A stretch of DNA of 64,000 bases from Spirosoma fluviale (GTDB taxonomy: Bacteria; Bacteroidota; Bacteroidia; Cytophagales; Spirosomataceae): assembly GCA_945906795.1 (NCBI GenBank), contig CAMDRO010000002.1:48295-112294 (forward strand). The letters are read 5' to 3'. A model generated the notes under the pieces. It searched no databases and was not told the origin of the DNA. It was given only the letters and a program-made list of their open reading frames with translations. Each line of letters begins with the position of its first letter. The first letter of the stretch is position 1. Made by a program: the position numbers and the translations under genes. This document shows positions 9,443-18,850 of the stretch, in pieces.

Positions 9443-12349
9443 ATGAGAAATAGTATATCCTTTTTTCGATTACTTATATTTTTATTTTTTATTTCTTGTG
9501 GATCGGTTTTTGGTCAACAAACTCAAAGTTCTACCGATCATTTAATTCATTATCGGCAAGGTAAATCCTTTTTTGAAGCTAGAAATTATTTGGCTGCCCA
9601 AGAGGCATTTAGGACCTATCTGTATGGACTAACCGAAACGAATGCTGAAATGCTCAGTGAAAAAATATCAGCTGAATATCTATTGTGCATGTGTTCAATT
9701 TATTCTATGCGTCCAGAGGCTGAGGTTTTGGCCAATCGCTTTGTCGAAAATTATCCCAAAAATCCGTATTCAGCAGATCTCGTTCGTGATTTAGGAATCT
9801 ATTTTTACGAGGCGGGGGATTGGAAACGCGCTATCAAGTATTTGTCCAAAGCTTCATTGACCAACATAGAATTCAAGTTTAAACTGGCCGTGGCCTATTA
9901 CCAAATAGGTCAAAAAGACGAAGCGCATGGTATTTTTAATCAAATAAAGTCTGAACCGGAAGAAGAGTTTTCACAACCTGCTGCTTATTTTTCTGGCCTA
10001 ATAAATTTTAATAGCAAGCATTATGATTTGGCTATTGAAGATTTTAAATTCATTGAAGGGGAATCAATTTATGGCCTTGAAGCGCCACGATGGATTACAA
10101 GTGCCTTACTAAAACAAGAAAAGTTCACGGAGCTTTTAGCTTATGCAGGTCCTCTTTTGAAAAATTCAAATTCCAAAATTAAGCTCGATGACATTGGCTT
10201 GATGGTCGGTAATTTAAGGTTTCAGCGGGAAGACTTCCAAGAGGCTTATCAGGTATACCAACAATTATTCACGAGATATCCAGAGCGAATTACACGATTA
10301 TTGACCTTTAAAAAAGCATTTGCCTTATTTAAAATCAAGAACTACAAAGATGCCAAAAGTGAGTTTGAATCCATGGCCTTTGTCAAGGATTCATTAGGAC
10401 AGCATGTCGAATATAATAAAGGGTTGGTGTTGGAAGCTTTGGGTCAAAAGGATGTGGCGCTTAAGTCTTTTGATTTAGTTAAATCGGCCAACTTTGATCC
10501 AATGGTTTCCCAAGATGCCTATCTCAAGAAAATTGGTATTCTGAATGATCAAAAGAAATTTACCGCTGCATTAAGTGAGATTGATGAGTGCAACAAACGT
10601 TTTCCTAAAGGAAAAAATCTCAATGATTTGTTGAAGTTGAGGGTTTTTACGGTAAGCAATTGGGGTAATTTAGGTGCGATTGAGGCTTATTTGAAACAAT
10701 CAAAAGGTCAAAATGCAGATGTGCAAGCTATTTATCAGTCCTTGTTATATGAAAAGGCTAATCGAGCATATAAATCCAGTGATTTGACTGAAGCCTTGTC
10801 TGATTTCAAAAAATCGATGAGCTATCCGGTGAATTCCGAAATAGCTGCTTATGCTAAATACGGACAGGGAGAAATACTGTCTAAGACCAATCGGAATCCT
10901 GAAGCGGTTAAAGTATACATGAATTTATTATCAGATATTTCATCAAATGCCGACATGGATGGCCTTAAGCAGCGAGTTAGGTTAAGTTTAGCTCAGTCTT
11001 TTACCTATATGGCGATGTATGAAAAAGCCCAACAATATTTTGTGGAGTATGAAACCAACATCAAAGATTTAACGGCCAAATACAATACCTATTTAAATTT
11101 AGCTGAGGTATCTGTGGCCGCGGGTAAGTTAACCGAAGGAATTAAATATTTTGACTTAGCCAGCTCGATTTCACCTGAAAATAAATTTGAAATAATCATG
11201 CGTAAAGCTTCTATTTTGTATGATCTAAGAAAATACAAGGAGGCTTCAATAGAATACGAAAAGCTATTGAAAGTGGGTAAATCTGGAGAAGAGACAGATT
11301 TTAATACCTATCGCTATTATGATTGTCTTTTCAGATTGCAAACAAATGAGGCCTATGCTAAAGTTATTAAAGGTCTGTATGAGTTAGTTAATCAACCTAA
11401 TTTGGCACCGGCGCTTTTAATAAAATCATTAATGATTAAGGGGCAATCCTATGAAAATACTGGGCAGTTTTTTGCGGCTTCCGATGATTATAGGCGGATA
11501 GTGACTGAATTCCCTAAAGATCCATCCGCTAAAGATGCCATTGTCGGACTGCGGGAAATGTTAACCCGAACCAATCGTTCGCTTGAATTTATCGCAATTT
11601 CAGAAAAATTCGAATTAGCCAACCCAGAGGATGAAGACAATGCGGATAGGAGTTTTGAAAATGTTCGAATGAGTTTTATTTCAAAACGATACAAAGAAGT
11701 AACGCTTTTAGGTCAAAAATTTTTATTAAAATATCCAACATTCGAAAGTGTTGTTCAGGCCAATTATTATGTTGCAGAATCTCATTTCCAATTAAAAAAT
11801 TATTCTCAGTCGACGGATCTCTATAAAAAAGTATTTAGAAGTTCGGTTGATTCGCTTCATGCCTTATCGAGCACGGGCATTATGAAAGGATATTTGAAAA
11901 TGGGGTATTTAGACTCTGCGGCAAATCAATTTGGCCAATTGGCGACCAAAGATTCACTCGTTTTATCCACCTACACGGAGGAAATCGCAAAAGGTTATGA
12001 ATTGAAAGGGGACAAGCAAAAAGAAATACAATGGTTAAACGAAACGACAAAATTCGACTCATTTTCAAAAGGAGCTCAGGCCTCCTTGCGACTGGCGACC
12101 ATGATGTCGAATGATTCCAAATACAAGGAATCGAATGATTTTATTAAGTTAAACTTTGTGGATAAGGCCGGTCGTTTTTATGATGCGGAAGCCTCAATTG
12201 TAGGGAAAGCATTTTTATTATTGGCAGATAATTTTGCCAATTTGAAAAATGTTCCACAAAGTAAAGCTATTTTATCTAGTTTAATTGAAAGTTCGAGCGA
12301 TGCTGACGTTAAAAAGTTAGCCAAAGTTAAATTACAAGCATTAAAATAA
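9443..12349 (+). CDS. Large exported tetratricopeptide-repeat protein
   Basis: Signal peptide and many TPR-like units across about 970 aa. ATG at 9443 preferred over the TTG at 9434. Confidence 0.85.
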   Translation: MRNSISFFRLLIFLFFISCGSVFGQQTQSSTDHLIHYRQGKSFFEARNYLAAQEAFRTYLYGLTETNAEMLSEKISAEYLLCMCSIYSMRPEAEVLANRFVENYPKNPYSADLVRDLGIYFYEAGDWKRAIKYLSKASLTNIEFKFKLAVAYYQIGQKDEAHGIFNQIKSEPEEEFSQPAAYFSGLINFNSKHYDLAIEDFKFIEGESIYGLEAPRWITSALLKQEKFTELLAYAGPLLKNSNSKIKLDDIGLMVGNLRFQREDFQEAYQVYQQLFTRYPERITRLLTFKKAFALFKIKNYKDAKSEFESMAFVKDSLGQHVEYNKGLVLEALGQKDVALKSFDLVKSANFDPMVSQDAYLKKIGILNDQKKFTAALSEIDECNKRFPKGKNLNDLLKLRVFTVSNWGNLGAIEAYLKQSKGQNADVQAIYQSLLYEKANRAYKSSDLTEALSDFKKSMSYPVNSEIAAYAKYGQGEILSKTNRNPEAVKVYMNLLSDISSNADMDGLKQRVRLSLAQSFTYMAMYEKAQQYFVEYETNIKDLTAKYNTYLNLAEVSVAAGKLTEGIKYFDLASSISPENKFEIIMRKASILYDLRKYKEASIEYEKLLKVGKSGEETDFNTYRYYDCLFRLQTNEAYAKVIKGLYELVNQPNLAPALLIKSLMIKGQSYENTGQFFAASDDYRRIVTEFPKDPSAKDAIVGLREMLTRTNRSLEFIAISEKFELANPEDEDNADRSFENVRMSFISKRYKEVTLLGQKFLLKYPTFESVVQANYYVAESHFQLKNYSQSTDLYKKVFRSSVDSLHALSSTGIMKGYLKMGYLDSAANQFGQLATKDSLVLSTYTEEIAKGYELKGDKQKEIQWLNETTKFDSFSKGAQASLRLATMMSNDSKYKESNDFIKLNFVDKAGRFYDAEASIVGKAFLLLADNFANLKNVPQSKAILSSLIESSSDADVKKLAKVKLQALK

Positions 12350-12351
12350 GT

Positions 12352-14055
12352 ATGTCATCAATGAAAACACACGTGGTTAATGGCAATAGGATACTTCTGA
12401 CTCATTTTTTGTGGCTTGTTGGCTTGCTTGCTACTCCTACCTTATGGGCGCAAAAAGGTACGATTGATCGGAGTATAATAACCACGTTTGGAGGAGCAAA
12501 AAAGACGATTGATTTAAAGGTTTCAGATCGTAAATTTGAAGAATTGCCTTCCTTTAAAATAGAATCACCATCCGTTATATTAAAAATGGATTCAAGGGAT
12601 TGGCCCTTAGATTCGTTGGCTAAGTTTATGGAACCTGAAGCTTTGAAATTACAAGTTAATGGTTCAAAACTAGCTATTATAACCGTTAAAAACACTAATA
12701 TTGCCAAATTTGGAATTGGAAATTATGGCCGAACTTTATTTAATTTTAATACAGGTTATGCGCCGAGTGAGAATAAGTTTTTAGGTTTATATGTTAATCA
12801 TGATGCCAATCAATCAGGCTCTGTGTTAAATGAATTTTCTGGAAGAAGTGAGAATGAATTTCGTTTCTCGAGTCGGAGTTTTGGTAAGAAAGTTTTTTGG
12901 GATAGTCGAGTTTCGTATAAAGAAAACACCTCTGCTTTTTATGGAATGGCAGAAATCCCCAAGTATTATACGATACGGGATATAGAGCTTGTCAATAATC
13001 GCTTTCTAGTTTCAGGTAATTTTAGTAATTCGGACAAGGAGGGTAAATCTGATTATTCAGGTGCTACATCCTTTAATTATTTCTCAAACCAACGAAATGA
13101 GACGGAATGGGTTTCTCAATCCAAATTTCAATATTCAAGCGATTTTAGTTCTACTTTAACAGGCCAACTAGATGCAGATTTTATCTTATCGGAACTCAAG
13201 CAGGGCATAAATCTCAGTAGACAATTTTATCGATTAAAGCCTAAAATTCAGTTTTCTGGTGCTCGGATCGCTTTGCAGGTCGGTTTAAATATCATTAATT
13301 CGAGTGATGGGATAGCGACTAAATCACAAGGAAGCGTTTTTCCTCAAATTTCTATTGACTATGCCCCTTCTGATATTTTTCATTTGTTTGGTGGGGTAGG
13401 AGGCGATGTGCAGTTTAATTCGTTGGCCAACTTCTCAGCAGAATTGCCTTGGCTTGGAGCCAAAACCCAGATTAAAAATACAAGTCAAGTTGGAAATGTG
13501 TATGGAGGAATCAAAGGGACTACAGAAAAATATGTCGATTTTGAGCTTAAGTATGCTTATTCTGAATATGCTGATCTTCCATTTTTTGTTAATTCAACGG
13601 CACAGAATGGGGCTTTTGAATTGATTTATATGGGGGATGAGAAGAAGGTGAAAGTAGTCAATTTAACGGGTCACTTTAATTTTAAGATGGCTGAGGGAAT
13701 TACGACGGGAATAAAATTTGACGCGGCGTCGTACGATAATCTAATCATTGACAAACCGTTTCATCGACCTAATTTGATGGCTTCTTGGACCAACTCGATT
13801 CGACTATCGGACAAACTTTTATTGTCACCCGATGTATATATCATTAAAGGCTTATTTGCCCGTGATGCAAAAACTCAAAAGGCTGTAGAATTAGAGGACA
13901 TCATGGACTTAAATGTTAAGTTGCACTATCAATTCAACCCCAACACGAGTTTTCACATTCAGGGAAATAATTTGACTGGCAAAGCGTATCAACGCTATAT
14001 GAATTATGCGGTTCAAGGACTTAATTTTAATGCCGGGTTTGGCTATTCCTTTTAA
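12352..14055 (+). CDS. Outer-membrane receptor-like beta-barrel protein
   Basis: Signal peptide; alternating aromatic strands; C-terminal NLTGKAYQRYMNYAVQGLNFNAGFGYSF as in TonB-dependent receptor barrels. Follows the TPR gene by 2 nt. Confidence 0.7.
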   Translation: MSSMKTHVVNGNRILLTHFLWLVGLLATPTLWAQKGTIDRSIITTFGGAKKTIDLKVSDRKFEELPSFKIESPSVILKMDSRDWPLDSLAKFMEPEALKLQVNGSKLAIITVKNTNIAKFGIGNYGRTLFNFNTGYAPSENKFLGLYVNHDANQSGSVLNEFSGRSENEFRFSSRSFGKKVFWDSRVSYKENTSAFYGMAEIPKYYTIRDIELVNNRFLVSGNFSNSDKEGKSDYSGATSFNYFSNQRNETEWVSQSKFQYSSDFSSTLTGQLDADFILSELKQGINLSRQFYRLKPKIQFSGARIALQVGLNIINSSDGIATKSQGSVFPQISIDYAPSDIFHLFGGVGGDVQFNSLANFSAELPWLGAKTQIKNTSQVGNVYGGIKGTTEKYVDFELKYAYSEYADLPFFVNSTAQNGAFELIYMGDEKKVKVVNLTGHFNFKMAEGITTGIKFDAASYDNLIIDKPFHRPNLMASWTNSIRLSDKLLLSPDVYIIKGLFARDAKTQKAVELEDIMDLNVKLHYQFNPNTSFHIQGNNLTGKAYQRYMNYAVQGLNFNAGFGYSF

Positions 14056-14136
14056 TAATTGATTTTTGTCAGGTAACTAGTTTCGAAAACCTGTATCTTT
14101 TTCTTTTGATTATTTTTGTTTTTAAATCATTCAAAT

Positions 14137-14808
14137 ATGTTTCAAAGGTCATTCTTGTTTATTTTAATTGTATTCTCAATTGCCTGTTCACAGGAAAAAA
14201 AGCAAATCCAAGCCTTGGGTAGTTTAAATGAAGTGCTTGATTGTCAGACTTTAGATGGCTTACATTTGAAATATGGAGCGGAAAATGTCATCAATGATAC
14301 TTCTTGGGTGATTGGGGATGATACCTTGAGGGGCAGTATTATTTTCCCTAATTCGACTAAACAAGCGTTTGTGTATTTTCATGATGCGAACATTGTAGAT
14401 GTGACGATTAAAGGAGAGAGTTCTGATTGGAAAACAAATTCAGGTCTTTACTTGGGCATGACATTGACTGAAGTCCAAGCAGTAAACGCGAAAAACTTTA
14501 CCATGTCTGGTTTTAATTGGTCTCATGGAGGCTCAGTAGTAAGTTGGGAAGGGGGGAAATTAACAGGAGATTCGACTCTGAGCCATTTGGCAGTATTTTC
14601 TGATGTTTCAAATGAACATGAAGGCCTTTCGGATGAAGCATATCAAATGATTTCTGGAGAAGTTGAGTTCGATGTGAGGCATCCTGATATTCAAAAACTA
14701 AATCCTAAACTAGATTTAATATCCATTGTCATCCCCAAAATCCCTTCAAAATCAGAAGGAAAGAAAATAGGCAGCCGTATTCAGAAAAGCCAAGTCCCTA
14801 AAAATTAG
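14137..14808 (+). CDS. Hypothetical lipoprotein
   Basis: MFQRSFLFILIVFSIACSQEKK lipobox. ATG at 14137; ORF-track TTG at 14116 lies inside a TATTTTTG element. Confidence 0.7.
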   Translation: MFQRSFLFILIVFSIACSQEKKQIQALGSLNEVLDCQTLDGLHLKYGAENVINDTSWVIGDDTLRGSIIFPNSTKQAFVYFHDANIVDVTIKGESSDWKTNSGLYLGMTLTEVQAVNAKNFTMSGFNWSHGGSVVSWEGGKLTGDSTLSHLAVFSDVSNEHEGLSDEAYQMISGEVEFDVRHPDIQKLNPKLDLISIVIPKIPSKSEGKKIGSRIQKSQVPKN

Positions 14809-15754
14809 GGTTGACGCAGTTGACTTTAGTGCTTTTTAGATACATCGACAATGTATTCTCTAGTGAAGTGACAATCCTTTTTCTTGCTTCCAAGCTAATC
14901 CAAGCAATGTGAGGAGTGATGACGGCATTTGGAATTCCAATGAGTGGGTGGTCAGCTGCCGGTGGTTCTACCTCTAACACGTCCAGGAGCGCCGCGCTTA
15001 TTTGGCCTGAGACCAAAGCTGATTTTAAATCGAACGAATGAATTAATCCCCCTCTCGAAGTATTAATTAAAATTGCACTGTTTTTCATAAGGGAAAGAAA
15101 TTCACGATTGATCATTTTATCCGTCTGTACCGTGAGGGGGCAATGTAAACTAACGACATCTGACGCTGATGCTAATTCATTTATGCTGACAAATTTGCGA
15201 TTGACTAGGTTTAAATCTTTCGTATGATGATAAATCACTTGCATGCCTAAGCTTTCAGCCATGCCGGCAAATGCCTGTCCTATGTTGCCCATTCCAACAA
15301 TCCCTACAATTTTCCCATGCCATTCGCGAATGGGACTAAGGGTATAGGAAAAATCTTGATTGTTACTCCATTCTCCTCTTTTGACCGATTTTTCATGTAA
15401 ATCTACCTGATTACTGTAATTCAGCAACATCGCTAAGGCATGTTGGGCTACCGAAAACGTTCCATAATTGGGGACATTGGAAACTTGAATTCCTTTTTTC
15501 GTACATGCCTGAACGTCCACGATATTATATCCAGTGGCTGAAACCAAAATCAGTTTCAGGTTTGGAAATAAAGATAGATCATCGGCGCCAATGGGACATT
15601 TATTAGTTGAAATTACCTCGATGGATTGGTCTACTTTTTTTAATTCTTCTCGAGAAGTACGATCTCGAAAAATTACTTCACCGTATTTTTCAAAAATTGA
15701 CCTGTCTAAATCCTTTTGAAACAGGGTAAACCCATCTAAAAATAAAATTTTCAT
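14798..15754 (-). CDS. D-2-hydroxyacid dehydrogenase
   Basis: GKIVGIVGMGNIGQAFA Rossmann motif; NTSRGGLI; NAVITPHIAWIS. Confidence 0.88.
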   Translation of the reverse strand: MKILFLDGFTLFQKDLDRSIFEKYGEVIFRDRTSREELKKVDQSIEVISTNKCPIGADDLSLFPNLKLILVSATGYNIVDVQACTKKGIQVSNVPNYGTFSVAQHALAMLLNYSNQVDLHEKSVKRGEWSNNQDFSYTLSPIREWHGKIVGIVGMGNIGQAFAGMAESLGMQVIYHHTKDLNLVNRKFVSINELASASDVVSLHCPLTVQTDKMINREFLSLMKNSAILINTSRGGLIHSFDLKSALVSGQISAALLDVLEVEPPAADHPLIGIPNAVITPHIAWISLEARKRIVTSLENTLSMYLKSTKVNCVNPNF

Positions 15755-16080
15755 GATTTTAGTTTTGGGTTATTCTGATGTCTTTCCTGATCTCTTTCGG
15801 TTTTTTTCAATAGACTTTTAGTGAATGCCTCTTGTAAATCAACTCCCGTTTGGTTGGCCAAACAGATCAGCACAAACAAAACATCCGCCATTTCTTCCCC
15901 TAAATCTTTGTTTTTGTCGGACTCTTTTTCTGATTGTTCCCCATATCTTCTGGCAATAATGCGGGCCACTTCACCCACCTCTTCTGTCAGCATGGCCATG
16001 TTGGTGAGCTCGTTAAAATATCGAACACCCACTTCTTTGATCCATTTATCGACTAATTCTTGTGATTCTTGTAGGGTCAT
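15751..16080 (-). CDS. MazG-like nucleotide pyrophosphohydrolase
   Basis: MAMLTEEVGEVARIIARRYGEQ...DLGEEMADVLFVLICLANQTGVDL: EExxE/ExxD metal-binding motif. Confidence 0.85.
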   Translation of the reverse strand: MTLQESQELVDKWIKEVGVRYFNELTNMAMLTEEVGEVARIIARRYGEQSEKESDKNKDLGEEMADVLFVLICLANQTGVDLQEAFTKSLLKKTERDQERHQNNPKLKS

Positions 16081-16532
16081 TAGCTTGGATTTTTTGAGTC
16101 GATCATGATGGTTACAGGTCCATCATTAATCAATGAAACTTGCATATCTGCGCCAAAAACTCCTGTTTGAATAGGTTTAGCGAGTTTAAACGTTAATTGT
16201 TTTTTCATTTCCTCATAAAGGGGCATCGCATTTTCTGGTCGAGCCGCCTCAATGAAACTAGGCCGATTTCCTTTTTTGGTCGATGCGATTAAGGTAAATT
16301 GGCTGACCAATAAAATGTCGCCATCAACTTGGGACAGGTCTAAATTCATTTTTCCTTCTTCATCTGAAAAAATACGCAAGTCAGAAATTTTACTGGATAA
16401 ATAGTTGACATCTTCGATGGTATCTGATTCATGTATACCCAAAAGGACCACAAAACCTTTATCTATTTTGGCATGTAATTGACCGTTGACATGAAGCTGA
16501 GCCTCTGAAACCCGTTGGACTACCGCGATCAT
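16080..16532 (-). CDS. dtd: D-aminoacyl-tRNA deacylase
   Basis: MIAVVQRVSEAQL, LLVSQFTL, GNRPSF, TGVFGADMQVSLINDGPVTI. Confidence 0.95.
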   Translation of the reverse strand: MIAVVQRVSEAQLHVNGQLHAKIDKGFVVLLGIHESDTIEDVNYLSSKISDLRIFSDEEGKMNLDLSQVDGDILLVSQFTLIASTKKGNRPSFIEAARPENAMPLYEEMKKQLTFKLAKPIQTGVFGADMQVSLINDGPVTIMIDSKNPS

Positions 16533-16535
16533 CCC

Positions 16536-17912
16536 CTACAATAATAAATAGACAATCATAAAATAGACCCCATACCCTAATATATCATTGGTCGTGGTGA
16601 TAAATGGGCCACTCGCCACGGCAGGATTAATTTTCAATTGGTTTAAAATCAAAGGAGTGATGGTTCCCATCAATGAGGCTAGCATAACTACGGCAAAGAG
16701 TGAAATCGACACGGTTGTTGACAACATAATTTCGCCTGAATCAACAAGTAAGGAACATCCAAAAGCAAAAATGGCAGCAATGGTGGCATTGATGAAAGCC
16801 ACGATTAAAACTTTTTGAAGTCGTTTCCAAAGGGTGGTATCGAGACCACTTTTGTCGGCCAAACTTTGAACGATTAAAGAAGAAGATTGAATCCCCACAT
16901 TACCTCCCGTTGAGCCAATTAAAGGGATAAATGCGGAAATGGCTGGTAAAAGGGCTATGGTATCGTCGAATCGATCGATGATTTTGGCGGCTAGAAAACT
17001 GCCGACCATACCGCCAATTAACCAAGGTAGACGGGAACGAACTAAAAGCCAAATGGAGTCATCTTCTTCCACGTCCTCGGAGATACCGGCCATGACTTGA
17101 ATATCCTCTTGGGCTGATTCAGTGATAAAATCGACCACATCGTCAATGGTAATTCGGCCTAATAAACGACCTTGAATGTTGATCACAGGAATCGCTTCAA
17201 GGTCATATTTTTGCATAATGTCGGCTACTTCTTCCCCGGCCACGTAGGTTTGAACGGACACTATTTCATCGTCTTCGTATACATCTTGAATTTTAGACCC
17301 TCGTTTGGCTAAAATTATTTTCTTTAAAGAAACGGTTCCTAGCAATTTGCCATCGTCATCTACCACATAAACGGAATATACTTTCTCCACATCTTCGGCT
17401 TGTCGGCGAATTTCCTCCACACATTCAGTAACCGTTTGCTTGACATTTATTTTGATTAATTCCTTTTGCATTAATCCCCCAGCACAATCCTCATCATAAT
17501 GCATGAGGTCAATAATGAACCTGGCTTGCTCGCGATCTTTTAAAAGCGCGATCACTTCTTCTCGCACGCGAACGGGTTGCTCGTTTAAAATATCAACCGC
17601 ATCATCTGAATCGATGACGTCGATATATTCGGCTATTTCATTTGACGTGAAATTTTTTAAAAACTTTTTACGGTCATCCGCGTCGATGGTTGAGATAATC
17701 TCAGCGGCAATTTTAGTATCTAAAAGGAGTACGATATATTTAGCTTCTGCCCCCGTTAATTCAATTAAGATATTGGTGATATCAGCCGGAAAAAGTTCGT
17801 CTGTTTTTTGAATAATTTCTTCTGTCGCCTGATTTTGGATCAACAAGCGAACCTCTTCTAAATACTCTTTTGTGAGTTCAAACGGAAGGTGTTGTGTGTT
17901 TACTACTTCCAT
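16536..17912 (-). CDS. mgtE: Magnesium transporter MgtE
   Basis: MgtE N-domain, CBS pair (AGGLMQKE..., AIPVINIQGRLLGRITIDDVVDFI) and TM domain RLPWLIGGMVGS...GSTGGNVGIQSSSL. Confidence 0.95.
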   Translation of the reverse strand: MEVVNTQHLPFELTKEYLEEVRLLIQNQATEEIIQKTDELFPADITNILIELTGAEAKYIVLLLDTKIAAEIISTIDADDRKKFLKNFTSNEIAEYIDVIDSDDAVDILNEQPVRVREEVIALLKDREQARFIIDLMHYDEDCAGGLMQKELIKINVKQTVTECVEEIRRQAEDVEKVYSVYVVDDDGKLLGTVSLKKIILAKRGSKIQDVYEDDEIVSVQTYVAGEEVADIMQKYDLEAIPVINIQGRLLGRITIDDVVDFITESAQEDIQVMAGISEDVEEDDSIWLLVRSRLPWLIGGMVGSFLAAKIIDRFDDTIALLPAISAFIPLIGSTGGNVGIQSSSLIVQSLADKSGLDTTLWKRLQKVLIVAFINATIAAIFAFGCSLLVDSGEIMLSTTVSISLFAVVMLASLMGTITPLILNQLKINPAVASGPFITTTNDILGYGVYFMIVYLLL

Positions 17913-17996
17913 GATTTGAGGTTAAGAAAATGAATAATCTACAAATTTATAAAATATTGGCTTAAATCAGGCAATTTGAAAGGAAGATATCGTGAA

Positions 17997-18779
17997 TTAA
18001 GCCCCTGGGTATCCCTGAGCTTTCCACAATTCAGTCAATTCGGTGAATTCGGGAACGCCTAATTGCTCAGCTCTTTTGCTTAGAAGAGGATGTTCCGGTA
18101 ATTGCAAGGATCTAAGGGCATTTCTCAGTGTTTTCCGCCTTTGGTTAAACGCCATTTTGACCAAGGCTTTAAATTTTAAAGGGTCACATTCGAGTTTTTT
18201 GTCCCAATTGCGGACCAATCGTATGACGCCTGAATTGACTTTTGGGGGCGGCACAAACGCCTCAGGTCCTAAGCTGAATAAATATTCGATGTCATAATAG
18301 GCCTGAAGTAAAACACTTAATATGCCATAATCCTTGTTGCCGGGTTTTGCCGCTAATCTTACGGCCACTTCCTTTTGCAACATGCCTACGATTTCGACAC
18401 ATTGATCTTTGTATTCAAGGACTCGGAAAAATATTTGGGTCGAGATGAAGTAGGGGAAATTGCCAACAATCCCGAATTTTTCTTCACCAAAAATATTTTC
18501 TAATGGATACCTTAAAAAGTCGCCATCGATCAACCTAGGTCCGGTAAACTCCAAGTAATTTTTTCTTAAGTAGGCGACTGATTCCTGATCTATCTCAATT
18601 AATGAAGTTTGGTATTCCGTTTTTTTGACCAAAAACTGCGTCAAAACCCCCATTCCTGGTCCTATTTCCAACACTTTTTGATAAGCACCATTAGGTTGAA
18701 GCCCATCCACAATTCGCTTGGCAGCATCTAAGTCCTTTAAAAAATGCTGTCCTAGACTTTTCTTTGCTCTTACTTGCAC
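17997..18779 (-). CDS. rsmA: 16S rRNA (adenine1518-N6/adenine1519-N6)-dimethyltransferase
   Basis: AKKSLGQHFLKD, VLEIGPGMGVLT, IVGNFPYFIST, FNQRRKTLRNAL. Confidence 0.95.
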   Translation of the reverse strand: MQVRAKKSLGQHFLKDLDAAKRIVDGLQPNGAYQKVLEIGPGMGVLTQFLVKKTEYQTSLIEIDQESVAYLRKNYLEFTGPRLIDGDFLRYPLENIFGEEKFGIVGNFPYFISTQIFFRVLEYKDQCVEIVGMLQKEVAVRLAAKPGNKDYGILSVLLQAYYDIEYLFSLGPEAFVPPPKVNSGVIRLVRNWDKKLECDPLKFKALVKMAFNQRRKTLRNALRSLQLPEHPLLSKRAEQLGVPEFTELTELWKAQGYPGA

Positions 18780-18850
18780 GTGCGCTCCTGGGTTTATGGA
18801 GTAAAATTAAGCCCTTTTTCGTACATTTAAGCAAAATTTTAAATTTACCC

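Noticed and set aside
13720-13735. Additional agacgcga-type palindrome (ttgacgcggcgtcgta)
   Set aside because: Lies inside a CDS and lacks the GACGCGA..TCGCGTC symmetry; chance similarity.
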